From the NCBI RefSeq assembly GCF_002934625.1, contig NZ_PTJD01000006.1, positions 124,001 through 188,000 of the forward strand: 64,000 nucleotides of DNA, given 5' to 3'. The position numbers and the translations under genes are program-made. Shown one piece after another: positions 55,108-64,000 of this stretch; position 1 is the first letter of the stretch, and the number at the start of each line of letters is the position of its first letter. Source of the stretch: Kineococcus xinjiangensis. Its GTDB lineage: Bacteria; Actinomycetota; Actinomycetes; Actinomycetales; Kineococcaceae. The notes under the pieces are model-generated. The model was not told the origin of the DNA and did no database searches. It worked only from the letters and a program-made list of their open reading frames with translations.

Positions 55108-57435
55108 TCAGACCCGCGCGGGGGTGAAACCGCGCAGCCGCAGGCTGTTCGTCACGACGAAGACGGAGGAGAACGCCATCGCCGCGCCCGCCAGCAGCGG
55201 GTTCATCAGAGCCGCCACCGCCAGCGGCAGGACCGCCAGGTTGTAGGCGAAGGCCCAGAACAGGTTGCCCTTGATGGTGCCCAGCGTGCGCCGGGACAGC
55301 CGGACCGCGTCCACGACGGAGGTGAGGTCGCCGCGCACCAGGGTGATGTCGCTGGCCTGGATGGCCACGTCGGTGCCGGTGCCCATCGCGATGCCGAGGT
55401 CGGCCAGCGCCAGGGCCGCGGCGTCGTTCACGCCGTCACCGACCATCGCCACGACCCGGCCCTCCTGCTGCAGCCGCCGCACCTCCGCGACCTTCCCCTC
55501 GGGCAGGACGTCGGCGACGACCTCGGTGATGCCGACCTGCTCGGCCACGGCCCGCGCCGCCGCGGCGTTGTCGCCGGTGAGCAGGACGGGGCGCAGCCCG
55601 AGGCCGCGCAGGGCCTCCACCGCCGCGGCGCTCGTCGGCTTCACCGTGTCCGCGACGACCAGGACACCGCGGGCGGCGCCGTCCCAGCCGACGGCGATCG
55701 CGGTGCGGCCCGCGGCCTGCGCGCGCTCGGCGGCGGCGCGCAGGTCCGCGTCGAGGTGCTGCGACCACTGCTCCACCAGCCAGGAGGGGCGCCCGGCGAC
55801 GACGGCGTGCCCGTCCACGACGCCCGCCACCCCCAGGCCGCCGGTGGAGGCGAAGGAGCCCACCGGCGCCAGCGCGCCGAGCTCCGCGCGGGCCCCGGCC
55901 GCCACCGCCCGGGCGACGGGGTGCTCCGAGGCGTCCTCCAGCGCACCGGCCAGGCGCAGCACCTCCGCGGTGCTCGTCCCGGCCGCGGGCACGACCTCGA
56001 CCAGGCTCATCCGCCCGGTGGTGACGGTGCCGGTCTTGTCCAGCACCACCGTGTCGATGCGGCGGGTGGACTCCAGCACCTCGGGGCCGGAGATGAGGAT
56101 GCCGAGCTGGGCGCCGCGGCCGGTGCCCACGAGCAGCGCGGTGGGCGTGGCCAGGCCGAGGGCGCACGGGCAGGCGATGATCAGGACGGAGACCGCGGCG
56201 GAGAAGGCCACCTCCGGCCCCGCCCCGGCGAGCAGCCAGCCCGCCAGCGTCGCCGCCGCCAGGAGCAGCACGACCGGCACGAACACCCCGGAGACGCGGT
56301 CGGCGAGGCGCTGCACGGGGGCCTTGCCGGACTGGGCGTCCTCCACCAGGCGCGCGATCTGCGCGAGCTGGGTGTCGGCGCCGACGCGGGTGGCGCGCAC
56401 GACGAGCCGGCCGCCGGCGTTGACGGTCGCGCCGGTGACGGCGTCCCCCACGCCCACCTCCACGGGCACCGGTTCCCCGGTGAGCATGCTGGCGTCGACG
56501 GCGCTGGCGCCCTCGACCACCTCCCCGTCGGTGGCGATCTTCTCCCCGGGGCGGACGACGAACAGGTCGTCGACGGCCAGCGACTGGGCAGGCACGCGCT
56601 GCTCGGTGCCGTCGCGCAGCACGGTGACGTCCTTGGCGCCCATCTCCAGCAGGGCGCGCAGGGCGGCGCCGGAGCGCTTGCGGGCGCGCGCCTCGGCGTA
56701 GCGGCCGGCCAGGACGAAGACGGTCACGACGGCCGCGACCTCGAGGTAGATCTCGCCCGCCCCGGAGGAACCGGGCTCGGGCAGCAGGTGGAACTCCATC
56801 CGCATCCCGGGCATGCCGGCGTGGCCGAGGAAGAGGGCGTAGAGCGACCAGCCGAACGCGGCCAGCACGCCGATGCTGATGAGGGTGTCCATGGTCGCCG
56901 CGCGGTGGCGGGCATTGGTCCACGCCGCCCGGTGGAAGGGCCAGGCCCCCCAGACGACGACGGGGGCGGCGAGGGTGAGCGCGAGCCACTGCCAGTTCGG
57001 GAACTGCCAGACGGGGACCATCGAGAGCACCAGGACGGGCAGGGACAGGGCGGCGGAGATCAGGAGGCGGCGGCGCAGGGTGAGGAGTGCCTCGTCCTCC
57101 CGGGCGTCCCCGCCGCCGTCGCCCTCGCCGCGGTCCGGGCCCTGCTCGGGCCGCGCGGGCGCGGGGGGCGCCGGCGGCGTGGCGGTGTAGCCGGTGGCCT
57201 CCACCACGGCGATGGCGTCGGCGACGTCGGTGCCGGCGGGCAGTTCCACCCGCGCCTTCTCGGTGGCGTAGTTGACGGTCGCGCTGACGCCCGGCATCCG
57301 GTTGAGCTTCTTCTCCACCCGTGCGGCGCAGGAGGCGCAGGTCATCCCGCCGATGAGCAGTTCCACGGCCTGCGCGGGCTGGACCGGCGCGGACGCCGCG
57401 GCGGTGGGCTCGGACGGGGTTCGGCGGGTCGACAC
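55108..57435 (-). CDS. copA: copper-translocating P1B-type ATPase
   Basis: 775 residues. N-terminal heavy-metal-associated domain with GGMTCASC (Cys33, Cys36), eight membrane helices, transport motif CPC (Cys422, Cys424) in [13 protein letters not shown], phosphorylation Asp466 in [12 protein letters not shown] motif in EHPVARAV, and [13 protein letters not shown]. The C-terminal membrane helix ends [20 protein letters not shown], the Met/Ser-containing pattern of Cu(I)-type pumps. Exports Cu(I) from the cytosol. Last gene of csoR-copZ-copA. Confidence 0.95.
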   Translation of the reverse strand: MSTRRTPSEPTAAASAPVQPAQAVELLIGGMTCASCAARVEKKLNRMPGVSATVNYATEKARVELPAGTDVADAIAVVEATGYTATPPAPPAPARPEQGPDRGEGDGGGDAREDEALLTLRRRLLISAALSLPVLVLSMVPVWQFPNWQWLALTLAAPVVVWGAWPFHRAAWTNARHRAATMDTLISIGVLAAFGWSLYALFLGHAGMPGMRMEFHLLPEPGSSGAGEIYLEVAAVVTVFVLAGRYAEARARKRSGAALRALLEMGAKDVTVLRDGTEQRVPAQSLAVDDLFVVRPGEKIATDGEVVEGASAVDASMLTGEPVPVEVGVGDAVTGATVNAGGRLVVRATRVGADTQLAQIARLVEDAQSGKAPVQRLADRVSGVFVPVVLLLAAATLAGWLLAGAGPEVAFSAAVSVLIIACPCALGLATPTALLVGTGRGAQLGILISGPEVLESTRRIDTVVLDKTGTVTTGRMSLVEVVPAAGTSTAEVLRLAGALEDASEHPVARAVAAGARAELGALAPVGSFASTGGLGVAGVVDGHAVVAGRPSWLVEQWSQHLDADLRAAAERAQAAGRTAIAVGWDGAARGVLVVADTVKPTSAAAVEALRGLGLRPVLLTGDNAAAARAVAEQVGITEVVADVLPEGKVAEVRRLQQEGRVVAMVGDGVNDAAALALADLGIAMGTGTDVAIQASDITLVRGDLTSVVDAVRLSRRTLGTIKGNLFWAFAYNLAVLPLAVAALMNPLLAGAAMAFSSVFVVTNSLRLRGFTPARV

Positions 57436-57493
57436 GCTTCCTCCAGGGGCTCGGTGCGGCCCGGCCGGCGGCCGGGGCGGGTGGGGCTGCCCG

Positions 57494-57730
57494 TCAGGCG
57501 AGCGGGCCGGTCAGCTCGTAGCCGGCCTCGTCGACGGCGGCGCGCACGGACTCCTCCGGGAGCGGGGCGTCGGAGGTGACGGTGACGGTGGACGTCCCGC
57601 CGGTGACGAGTTCCACGTCGACGGCGCGGACGCCGTCCAGGGCGGAGACCTCCTCGCGCACGGCGCTCACGCAGTGCCCGCAGGTCATGCCGGTGACGCC
57701 GTAGCGGCTGGTGCTGGTCTGCTCGGTCAT
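57494..57730 (-). CDS. copZ: heavy-metal-associated copper chaperone
   Basis: 78 residues, a single HMA domain with [14 protein letters not shown] (Cys17, Cys20). Delivers Cu(I) to CopA. ATG 57730 has GGGAGGACC upstream. It lies between csoR and copA in the same operon. Confidence 0.93.
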   Translation of the reverse strand: MTEQTSTSRYGVTGMTCGHCVSAVREEVSALDGVRAVDVELVTGGTSTVTVTSDAPLPEESVRAAVDEAGYELTGPLA

Positions 57731-57780
57731 GGGGTCCTCCCGGGATGTGTCGGATGTGTCGGGGTCGGTGGGGTGCCCGC

Positions 57781-58092
57781 TCAGGAGCGGACGAGGCGGG
57801 CGATCGCGTCGGCGGCCTCCCGCACCTTGGCGTCGGCCTCCTCCCCGCCGGTGGTGGCGGCGGCGACGACGCAGTGGCCGAGGTGGTCCTCCAGCAGCCC
57901 GAGGGCCACCGACTGCAGGGCCTTCGTCACCGCGGAGACCTGGGTGAGGATGTCGATGCAGTACTGCTCCTCCTCCACCATGCGCTGCAGCCCCCGGACC
58001 TGCCCCTCGATGCGGCGCAGCCGCTTGAGGTAGGCGTCCTTCTCCTGGATGTAGCCGTGGGGCCCTGCTGCGGGGGTGCTGGCGTCGGTCAC
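57781..58092 (-). CDS. csoR: copper-sensing repressor of the CsoR family
   Basis: 103 residues, all-helical DUF156 repressor. The Cu(I) ligand set is present as Cys45, His70 and Cys74, with the same 25- and 4-residue spacing as the C-H-C triad of M. tuberculosis CsoR. Copper binding releases the operator. GTG 58092 has CAGGAGGACG upstream; the candidate operator lies 45 bp further up. First gene of the copper operon. Confidence 0.94.
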   Translation of the reverse strand: MTDASTPAAGPHGYIQEKDAYLKRLRRIEGQVRGLQRMVEEEQYCIDILTQVSAVTKALQSVALGLLEDHLGHCVVAAATTGGEEADAKVREAADAIARLVRS

Positions 58093-58136
58093 GGCGTCCT
58101 CCTGGTTCGGCTCGTTCGGTCACCCGAGTGAACCAG

Positions 58137-58153
58137 GTACCCCCAGGGAGTAT
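58137..58153 (-). promoter_or_regulatory. candidate CsoR operator
   Basis: An imperfect inverted repeat TACCCCCAGGGAGTA (58138-58152). It is flanked by GG and TT and resembles the C-tract/G-tract pseudopalindromes of CsoR sites. It sits between csoR and the divergent DUF305-like lipoprotein gene, so it could control both. Confidence 0.65.
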
Positions 58154-58257
58154 TCCGCCGGGCGTGTCCGCACGGAACCCGCCCCACCCGCCCCACCCGT
58201 GTGCCACAGTTCGACCGGCACCGGGACGTGGCCCGGCCCACGGCTCCGGGAGCACCC

Positions 58258-58851
58258 ATGACGATCACCCCCCGACTCCTGGGCGCGGGCGCAGCCCTGC
58301 TCGCCGGTGCGCTGCTCACCGGGTGCGGGACGGCCTCCCCGGAACTGCCTCCCCTGCCCGCACCCGCACCCGCCGCGCCGGTGGCCGCCGCCCCGTCGGG
58401 CCCCGTCGCGGCCGTCTCCCCGGCGGACACGGAGTTCGTGCAGCAGGTCCTCGCCCGCCACCAGCGGGCCGTCGACCTCGCGGGACTGGCCGTCGCCCGC
58501 GCGTCGGACCCGCAGACCCGCGCACTCGCGGAGGACCTCGTCCGCGTCCACGGCTGGGAGATGACGGAGGCCGCCACCTGGCTGCAGACCCAGAACGCGC
58601 TCGCGGCGGCCCCCGTGGACGAGGACCCCGCCGCCGGCACGGCCGTGGGCGCTCTGCTGGAGGTGGAGGGCGAGGCCTTCGACCGGCTGTTCCTCGACCT
58701 CGTCGCCGAGCACCACCGCGCCACGATCGAGCTGGCGCAGGCGCAGCAGAAGCACGGGCGCGACGCCGACGCGCGCAACCTGGCCTGGCTCGTCGACGAG
58801 GGCCGCACCGGCGAGCTCCAGCGCATCACCGCCCTGCAGCAGGCCTCCTGA
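58258..58851 (+). CDS. DUF305/DUF4142-type lipoprotein
   Basis: 197 residues. Lipoprotein signal MTITPRLLGAGAALLAGALL ends at lipobox LTGC. A Pro/Ala linker is followed by a helical ferritin-like domain with FVQQVLARHQRAVDLAGLAV and FLDLVAEHHRATIELAQAQQ. The paired His residues are the hallmark of DUF305-like proteins, often found near copper or stress genes. Divergent from csoR with a shared regulatory region, so a role in copper handling outside the membrane is plausible but inferred. Confidence 0.83.
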   Translation: MTITPRLLGAGAALLAGALLTGCGTASPELPPLPAPAPAAPVAAAPSGPVAAVSPADTEFVQQVLARHQRAVDLAGLAVARASDPQTRALAEDLVRVHGWEMTEAATWLQTQNALAAAPVDEDPAAGTAVGALLEVEGEAFDRLFLDLVAEHHRATIELAQAQQKHGRDADARNLAWLVDEGRTGELQRITALQQAS

Positions 58852-58918
58852 GCCGGGCGCGAGCCGCCGGGTCGCGCTCCGCCTGGCGCGGCGGGCGGCC
58901 CGAGCGGAGGATCCGGGA

Positions 58919-59374
58919 GTGCCCGCCCGCCCCCGCCTGAGCCCCGCCGACGTTGCCTGCTGGGTGCTCAAGAGCGCCGTGCCCCTGGGGCAGGTGGCGC
59001 CCGGGTGGGAGGCCGGCGCGACGAGGACCCTGAGCCGCTGCGTGCGGCCCTCCTACCGCCTGGGGCTCCTCACCCCCGGGCAGCCCTGCCTGCTGTGGCT
59101 GAGCGGGCGCCCCGTCCCCGGACGCCACGAGCCCGGCGTGCACGCCCTGGGGGTCGTGGCGAGCGGCGCTGCGGCGCAACCGGGCGGCGGCGGCGACGCC
59201 GTGGACGTCGACCTCCGGCGGCTGCCGGCGCCGGTGCCGCGCGCCGCCCTGCTGGCGGACGCCGCCTTCGCCGACGCGGAGGTGCTGCGGATGCCCGCCG
59301 GCAGCAACCCGTCCTACCTGACACCGCGGCAGTACGCGGCGCTGCTGCGGCACCTGGGGGACGAGCCGCGGTGA
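58919..59374 (+). CDS. uncharacterised PUA/EVE-like protein
   Basis: 151 residues. ADVACWVLKSAVPLGQVAPG, YRLGLLTPGQPCLLWLSGRP and GVHALGVVASG follow the order of motifs in EVE/PUA-like domains, which bind modified bases or RNA. No exact family was recognised, so this is a weak structural guess. GTG 58919 has GGAGG eight bases upstream. The stop lies inside the left arm of a long inverted repeat. Confidence 0.7.
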   Translation: MPARPRLSPADVACWVLKSAVPLGQVAPGWEAGATRTLSRCVRPSYRLGLLTPGQPCLLWLSGRPVPGRHEPGVHALGVVASGAAAQPGGGGDAVDVDLRRLPAPVPRAALLADAAFADAEVLRMPAGSNPSYLTPRQYAALLRHLGDEPR

Positions 59375-59440
59375 TCCCCACGGGATCGACGGACGCGACA
59401 CCGCAACGTCGCATCCGTCAATCCCGTGGGGATCACCGCG
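59367..59440. terminator. 74-nt long inverted repeat between convergent genes
   Basis: A perfect 20-bp outer stem, CGCGGTGATCCCCACGGGAT, with its complement at 59421-59440. Inner pairing follows (GACGGA-GCGAC with GTCGC-TCCGTC) with one mismatch. It covers the stop of the PUA-like gene and ends two bases before the stop of the DUF6297-like gene. Likely a bidirectional terminator, but longer than usual. Confidence 0.75.
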
Positions 59441-59442
59441 CC

Positions 59443-61008
59443 TCAGCGCGGGCGGGAACTCCCGGTCGCCGCGGCCACCAGCAGCGCCAGCACCGTGAGC
59501 ACCGCCTGCACGGGCACCAGCAGCGGGGACGGCCCGGAGCCCACCAGCGCCAGGAGCATCGGCAGCGCGCCCACCAGCGCCACGTCGGGCCCGGTGGCGA
59601 GGGCCGCCCCCAGCCCCGTGGGCACCGCCCCCATCGGCGTGGCGATCAGCGGGCGGGCGAAGTCGGGAGCGGGTCGCCGCGCCGCCCGCACCGCCGCCGC
59701 CCCCCACACCGGGCCGGCCAGCGCCCCCAGCAGCACCCACTCCCCCACCCCGCCGGTGGAGAGGCCAAGGAGCGCGCCCGCGGCCGCCCCCCACAGCGCC
59801 GTCGCCGCCACCGGCACCACCATCCGGTGCGCCCGCACCGCCGCGTCCCCCAGCGGCAGCAGCGCATCCAGCGCCGGGCACAGCTGCGCCGCCCGCACGG
59901 CCGCCGCCGTGGGCGCAGCCCCCGCGTAGCCGCCCACCAGGACCGCCAGCACCACCGGCCACGGCGAGGGCGCCGCCAGGGCAGCCACCGGCAGGCACGC
60001 GGTGACGGCGAGCCGCAGCAGCGCCCGCGGGGTGCGCAGCAGGAGCAGCAGGTCCGCGCAGACCAGCGCCGCGGGGGCCCGCCACCGCGCAGTCGGCCAC
60101 CGGGACGCGGCCAGCAACCGCGAGACCGGGCGCACCCGGACGCGGCGCTGCGCCGACAGCGCCGCCGACAGGCCCCCGAGGTCCAACGACAGCAGCGCCA
60201 GGTGCGCCTGCCCCGTGGTGTCACCGTGCTCGCGGAGGCTGCGGTCCCGCACCATCGGACTGAGCACGTCCACCGCGAACGCGGCCCCGCAGGTGGCGAG
60301 CACGACGAGCACCGGCAGGGCCGGCGGGACCGACAGGACCAGCCGGGGCACCGCCAGGACGGCGACGAGCACCCCGGCCAGGGGCAGTGCCGCCAGTGCG
60401 GTGTCCGCGACCCGGCGGGCGGCCTGCTCGGCCCCCGCCGTCTGCGCGAGCGCGGGGAGCAGGACGGCAGCGGCGGCCGTCGCGGCGCCCAGCACCGCAC
60501 CGCAGGCGAGGGCCGTCGCATCGGGACGGGCTGCGAGCACGAGGACGAGCCCGGCCCCCGGGGCGGCGCCGAGCACCGCCGCCACGGCCGGCCAGCGCAG
60601 CGCCGCTGGGCGCAACAGCGTGCGGCGGTCGACCGGCAGCGGCAGCCACCACGCCGACTGCGCCCAGGTCAGCGACACCGGGCCCGTCCGGGCGGCCAGC
60701 CCCGCCAGCGCCACAACCCCGGCCGCCGCCAGCAGCACGGCGATCCAGCCGGGGTCGAGGAACGGCCCGTCGACCACGGGGGCGCCCCGCCCCACGCGCA
60801 GGTCCGCGCCGAGGTCCTCCGCCACCGAGAGCAGGGAGGCCGCCGTCATGGCGAACGCCAGCAGGGCCGTGTAGAGGTCCTCCAGCAGGGCACCGAGGCC
60901 GTGGACGGAACGGGCCCGGGCACGGCGGCGGGTCCAGCCACGCACGGCCCGCCCCGACGGAGGGCCCGACCGCCCCGGCGACGGACGGGTGAGCGGCGCG
61001 ACGCTCAC
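59443..61008 (-). CDS. DUF6297-type ABC exporter membrane protein
   Basis: 521 residues with about 12 hydrophobic segments (GWIAVLLAAAGVVALAGLAA, AVAAVLGAAPGAGLVLVLAA, LAALPLAGVLVAVLAVPRLV and others). Charged loops are short. It is recognised as an actinobacterial membrane protein that pairs with an ABC ATPase; its cargo is unknown. GTG 61008 overlaps the ATPase stop by GTGA, so the two form a transporter. Confidence 0.8.
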   Translation of the reverse strand: MSVAPLTRPSPGRSGPPSGRAVRGWTRRRARARSVHGLGALLEDLYTALLAFAMTAASLLSVAEDLGADLRVGRGAPVVDGPFLDPGWIAVLLAAAGVVALAGLAARTGPVSLTWAQSAWWLPLPVDRRTLLRPAALRWPAVAAVLGAAPGAGLVLVLAARPDATALACGAVLGAATAAAAVLLPALAQTAGAEQAARRVADTALAALPLAGVLVAVLAVPRLVLSVPPALPVLVVLATCGAAFAVDVLSPMVRDRSLREHGDTTGQAHLALLSLDLGGLSAALSAQRRVRVRPVSRLLAASRWPTARWRAPAALVCADLLLLLRTPRALLRLAVTACLPVAALAAPSPWPVVLAVLVGGYAGAAPTAAAVRAAQLCPALDALLPLGDAAVRAHRMVVPVAATALWGAAAGALLGLSTGGVGEWVLLGALAGPVWGAAAVRAARRPAPDFARPLIATPMGAVPTGLGAALATGPDVALVGALPMLLALVGSGPSPLLVPVQAVLTVLALLVAAATGSSRPR

Positions 61009-61694
61009 AGCGCCTCGATCGCGGCGGCCGCCTGCTCCGGAGCGCACGAGCGGACGTCGTCCTCCGCCAGCACCAGCGCCGACGTGGCGCAGCCGCGCAC
61101 GAGGTCACCGTCGTGGGTGGCGACGAGGACGGCACCGCCGCCGTCCCGCTCGGCGCGCAGCCGGGCCGTCACCGCCCGGCGCATGCCCGGGTCGAGGCGC
61201 TGCTCGGGCTCGTCGAGGAGCAGCAGCGCGCGCGGGCGCGCGAACGCCGCGGCCATCAGCAGACGGCGGCGCTGTCCCGACGAGACCGCCGTCGGCGGGG
61301 CGTCGGCGCGGTCGGTGAGCCCGAACTCGGCCAGCAGCCGCTCGCAGACCGCGACGGGGTCCGGCACGGCGTGCCCGGAGGCGACGAGCAGCAGGTGCTC
61401 GCGCACGGTGAGCCCGGGCAGGAAGGCGTCGTCGCCGAGGTCGGTCGCCACCGCCGCGCGGAAGGACCGGGAGCGCGCGTCGAGCGGCGCCCCCAGCACC
61501 CGCACCTGCCCGGCCAGCGGCGGCAGCAGGCCCGCGACGGTCCGCAGCAGCGTGGACTTGCCCGAGCCGTTGGCCCCCACCACGGCGAGGACCTCCCCTG
61601 CCGCGAGGTCGAAGGACAGCGGCGGGCCGAGGGGCGTGCCGTGGCCGACGACGAGGTCGGTGACGGAGACGACGGCGGGCGCGGGGCGGTGCAC
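61005..61694 (-). CDS. ABC transporter ATP-binding protein
   Basis: 229 residues. Walker A GANGSGKST, signature loop VSSGQRRRL (SSGQ in place of LSGGQ), Walker B LLLLDEPEQRLD, and switch His in VATHDGDLV. It powers the membrane protein encoded immediately downstream. GTG 61694 lies 7 nt after TAGCGT (61702-61707, minus strand). Confidence 0.92.
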   Translation of the reverse strand: MHRPAPAVVSVTDLVVGHGTPLGPPLSFDLAAGEVLAVVGANGSGKSTLLRTVAGLLPPLAGQVRVLGAPLDARSRSFRAAVATDLGDDAFLPGLTVREHLLLVASGHAVPDPVAVCERLLAEFGLTDRADAPPTAVSSGQRRRLLMAAAFARPRALLLLDEPEQRLDPGMRRAVTARLRAERDGGGAVLVATHDGDLVRGCATSALVLAEDDVRSCAPEQAAAAIEAL

Positions 61695-61781
61695 GGCCGC
61701 GACGCTAGTGAGCCGGCGCCCGGCACCGGATCCGCCGACCGGCGCCCACCACCCTCGACGAACGGCGGCTGCGCGTCCTCC

Positions 61782-64000
61782 TCAGTCGCCGTAGAAGACG
61801 CGTTGCACGACGGCGCGGGCGTGCCGGGTGACGCGCAGGTACTCCTCCTCGAACTCCCGGGCCGAGCCCGGCGGCCAGCCCATGATCCGCGCCACGCCGT
61901 CCAGGGCGCTGCGCTGCGCGGGCAGGGAGTCCTTCGCCTTGCCGTGCCAGAGCACCACGGCGTTGCGCACCCGCGAGGTGAACTCCCACGTCGCGCGCAG
62001 CTCCGCCCCGTCGGCGGCGTCCAGCAGGCCCGCCTCCACGGCGGCGGCCAGCGCGGGCACCGTCGACGTCGTGCGCAGCCCCGGGTGCTCCGCCGCCCCG
62101 GCCAGCTGCAGCACCTGCACCGTCCACTCCACGTCCGCGATGCCGCCGCGGCCGAGCTTGATGTGGCGCAGCGGGTCCGCCCCGCGCGGCAGCCGCTCCC
62201 CCTCCACGCGCGCCTTGATGCGGCGCACCTCCCGCAGGTTCGCCTCCGACAGCCCGGCCGCCGGCCAGCGCAGCGGGTCCACCAGCTCCCGGAACCGCGC
62301 GCCGAGGCCCGCCACGTCACCGGCCACGGGTCGCGCGCGCAGCAGGGCCTGCGCCTCCCACGGCGCGGACCAGCGCGCGTAGTAGGCGCGGTAGGACTCC
62401 AGCGAACGCACCAGCGGTCCCTGCCTGCCCTCCGGGCGCAGGTCCGCGTCCACGTCCAGGCCCGGCTCCGGGCCCGCCTCGGACAGGGAGCGGCGCAGCT
62501 CCGCCACCACGGCCTGCGCGGCGGCCTGCGCCTGCCCCTCGTCCGCGCCCGGCACCGGCTCGTGCACGAACAGCACGTCGGCGTCGCTGCCGTAGCCGGT
62601 CTCCCGCCCCCCGAGCCGGCCCATGCCGACGACGAGGAGCCGGGTGGGCAGGGGCCGCTCCTCGCGCCGCTCCACCGTCCGCACGGCGGCCCGCAGTGTC
62701 ACCTCCAGCAGGGCGTCGTCGGCGTCGGCCAGCGCACGGCCCACCCCGTCCAGGTCGCGCAGGCCCACGAGGTCGGCCACGGAGGTGCGCAGCAGCTCCC
62801 GGCGGCGCACGCCCCGCGCGGCGAGGACCGGTGAGGGCCCGGCGGCCGACCCGGCCGGGGTCTCCGGGCGGCGCTGGACCGCCGCCTCCATCGCCTCCAC
62901 CACCTGCTCGCGGTCGTAGGGCGCCAGCCGGTCGTCGTCGGCGAAGACGGCCACCGACTCGGGGCTGCGCAGCAGCAGCTCCGCCGGCAGCTCCGCCGCG
63001 GAGAGGACGTGGGCGAGGCGCTCGGCGGCCGCGCCGGAGTCGCGCAGCATCGTCAGGTACCACTGGCTGCCGCCGAGGTGGTCCGACACCCGCCGGTAGG
63101 CCAGCAGCCCGGCGTCGGGGTCGGCGCCGTCGGCGAACCACTGCAGCATCACCGGCAGCAGGGTGCGCTGGATGCTGGCGCGCCGGCTGACCCCGCTCGT
63201 CAGCGCCTCCAGGTGCCGCAGGGCGCCCGCGGGGTCGCGGTAGCCCAGCGCCGCCATCCGCTCCCGGGCCGCCTCGGGGGTCAGCCGCACGTCGAGGCCC
63301 GCGTCCGCCACGGACAGCCGCGCCACCGCCGACAGCAGCGGCCGGTAGAAGAGCTTCTCGTGGAGGCGGCGCACGTCGCGCCGGGTGCCGCGCAGCAGGT
63401 CCTCCAGCTGCTGCACCGGCGTCGCGCGCAGCCCCAGGGCCCGCCCGAGGCGGCGCAGGTCCGCCTCCGCCGTCGGCAGCACGTGGGTGCGGCGCAGCCG
63501 GTGCAGCTGGAGGCGGTGCTCCAGGGAGCGCAGCAGGCGGTAGTGGCGGTCCAGCTCGGCGGCGTCGTGGCGGCCGATGTAGCCGTAGGCCGTCAGCTCC
63601 TCCAGCGCCTCCAGGGTGTTGGGGCTGCGCAGCCGGGAGTCGGCGCGCCCATGCACCATCTGCAGCAGCTGCACGCTGAACTCGACGTCGCGCAGGCCGC
63701 CGGGGCCGAGCTTGAGCTGGCGCCCGGCGTCCTTGGCGGGGATGTGCGACTCCACGCGGCGGCGCATCGCCTGCACGTCCTCGACGAAGCCCTCGCGCTC
63801 GCTGGCGCTCCACACCATGGGCCGCAGCGCCTCGACGTAGGCGCGGCCCAGCTCGGCGTCGCCGGCGACGGGGCGGGCCTTCAGCAGCGCCTGGAACTCC
63901 CAGGTCTTCGCCCAGCGGCGGTAGTACTCGAGGTGGCTGTCGAGGGTGCGCACCAGCGGCCCGTTCTTGCCCTCCGGGCGCAGGCCGGCGTCGACCTCCC
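61782..64000 (-). CDS. glnE: bifunctional glutamine synthetase adenylyltransferase/adenylyl-removing enzyme, 3' part
   Basis: The frame is open to the window edge, so the N-terminus is missing; about 739 residues are present. The remaining N-terminal removase half shows the end of its active site (RPEGKNGPLVRTLDSH, with a preceding EVDAGL at the edge) and LKLGPGGLRDVEFSVQLLQM. The C-terminal adenylylating half has GRETGYGSDADVLFVHEP with the nucleotidyltransferase acidic residues, and LKLGRGGIADVEWTVQVLQL. It modifies Tyr402 of GlnA in response to nitrogen. It is intact as far as visible. Confidence 0.96.
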   Translation of the reverse strand, partial: EVDAGLRPEGKNGPLVRTLDSHLEYYRRWAKTWEFQALLKARPVAGDAELGRAYVEALRPMVWSASEREGFVEDVQAMRRRVESHIPAKDAGRQLKLGPGGLRDVEFSVQLLQMVHGRADSRLRSPNTLEALEELTAYGYIGRHDAAELDRHYRLLRSLEHRLQLHRLRRTHVLPTAEADLRRLGRALGLRATPVQQLEDLLRGTRRDVRRLHEKLFYRPLLSAVARLSVADAGLDVRLTPEAARERMAALGYRDPAGALRHLEALTSGVSRRASIQRTLLPVMLQWFADGADPDAGLLAYRRVSDHLGGSQWYLTMLRDSGAAAERLAHVLSAAELPAELLLRSPESVAVFADDDRLAPYDREQVVEAMEAAVQRRPETPAGSAAGPSPVLAARGVRRRELLRTSVADLVGLRDLDGVGRALADADDALLEVTLRAAVRTVERREERPLPTRLLVVGMGRLGGRETGYGSDADVLFVHEPVPGADEGQAQAAAQAVVAELRRSLSEAGPEPGLDVDADLRPEGRQGPLVRSLESYRAYYARWSAPWEAQALLRARPVAGDVAGLGARFRELVDPLRWPAAGLSEANLREVRRIKARVEGERLPRGADPLRHIKLGRGGIADVEWTVQVLQLAGAAEHPGLRTTSTVPALAAAVEAGLLDAADGAELRATWEFTSRVRNAVVLWHGKAKDSLPAQRSALDGVARIMGWPPGSAREFEEEYLRVTRHARAVVQRVFYGD

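Overview
The window is chromosomal DNA from a very high-G+C actinobacterium. Supporting evidence is the qcrCAB/ctaCDEF supercomplex genes with a diheme QcrC, a GlnR box in front of glnA, CsoR-type copper control, F420-type oxidoreductase and DUF3043/DUF4191 proteins, GTG/TTG starts and many leaderless-type promoters. The gene set would fit the Kineosporiales (Kineococcus/Quadrisphaera-like), but that rank is inference. Almost everything is core housekeeping. I see no rRNA, tRNA, CRISPR array, insertion sequence or prophage.

Layout. 0.1-3.8 kb: NYN-domain protein, DnaQ-type exonuclease/GIY-YIG fusion, small Lrp-type ligand-binding protein. 3.9-9.8 kb: trpD, divergent from ctaE-qcrC-qcrA-qcrB. 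9.8-12.4 kb: glutamine amidotransferase, GNAT acetyltransferase and an L,D-transpeptidase locus that looks frame-disrupted. 12.8-15.9 kb: ctaC-ctaD-ctaF on the minus strand. 16-24 kb: aat, erpA, M20 peptidase, DUF3043 protein, class III aminotransferase, Lrp/AsnC regulator, aldo/keto reductase, pyrD. 24.2-30.9 kb: secreted delta-60 repeat protein, a CPBP protease broken by one stop codon, UPF0303/HbpS-like protein, GGDEF protein, DUF779 protein with aldehyde dehydrogenase. 31-36.6 kb: GAF-type regulator, cobT, gcvT, pepA. 36.7 kb: a small secreted protein made of EWPRA(M/T) repeats. 37-50 kb: lpdA, sucB with an exactly duplicated lipoyl domain, a TIGR01777-like epimerase, a membrane protein kinase, an FAD oxidoreductase, an S51 peptidase, lipB, an LLM oxidoreductase, a beta-lactamase-fold hydrolase, lipA. 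50-64 kb: DUF4191, RDD, glnA, lipoprotein, VOC protein, PEP mutase-like protein, copA-copZ-csoR, DUF305-like lipoprotein, a PUA/EVE-like protein, an ABC exporter pair and the 3' part of glnE.

How the genes connect. Electrons pass from menaquinol through QcrB/QcrA/QcrC to CtaC/CtaD, with no separate cytochrome c gene seen. LipB and LipA make the lipoyl groups carried by SucB and recycled by LpdA; GcvT belongs to another lipoyl-dependent system. GlnA is placed under GlnR at its promoter and under GlnE, which lies 9 kb downstream, at the protein level. CsoR, CopZ and CopA form a copper-efflux operon with a candidate CsoR operator.

The least explained item is the EWPRA-repeat secreted protein. 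Next come the CPBP protease interrupted by TAG inside its catalytic motif, the L,D-transpeptidase with two reading-frame shifts, the 274-bp identical lipoyl-domain duplication, and a TANNNT hexamer 6-7 nt upstream of about eighteen start codons, which suggests widespread leaderless transcription and helps choose several starts.
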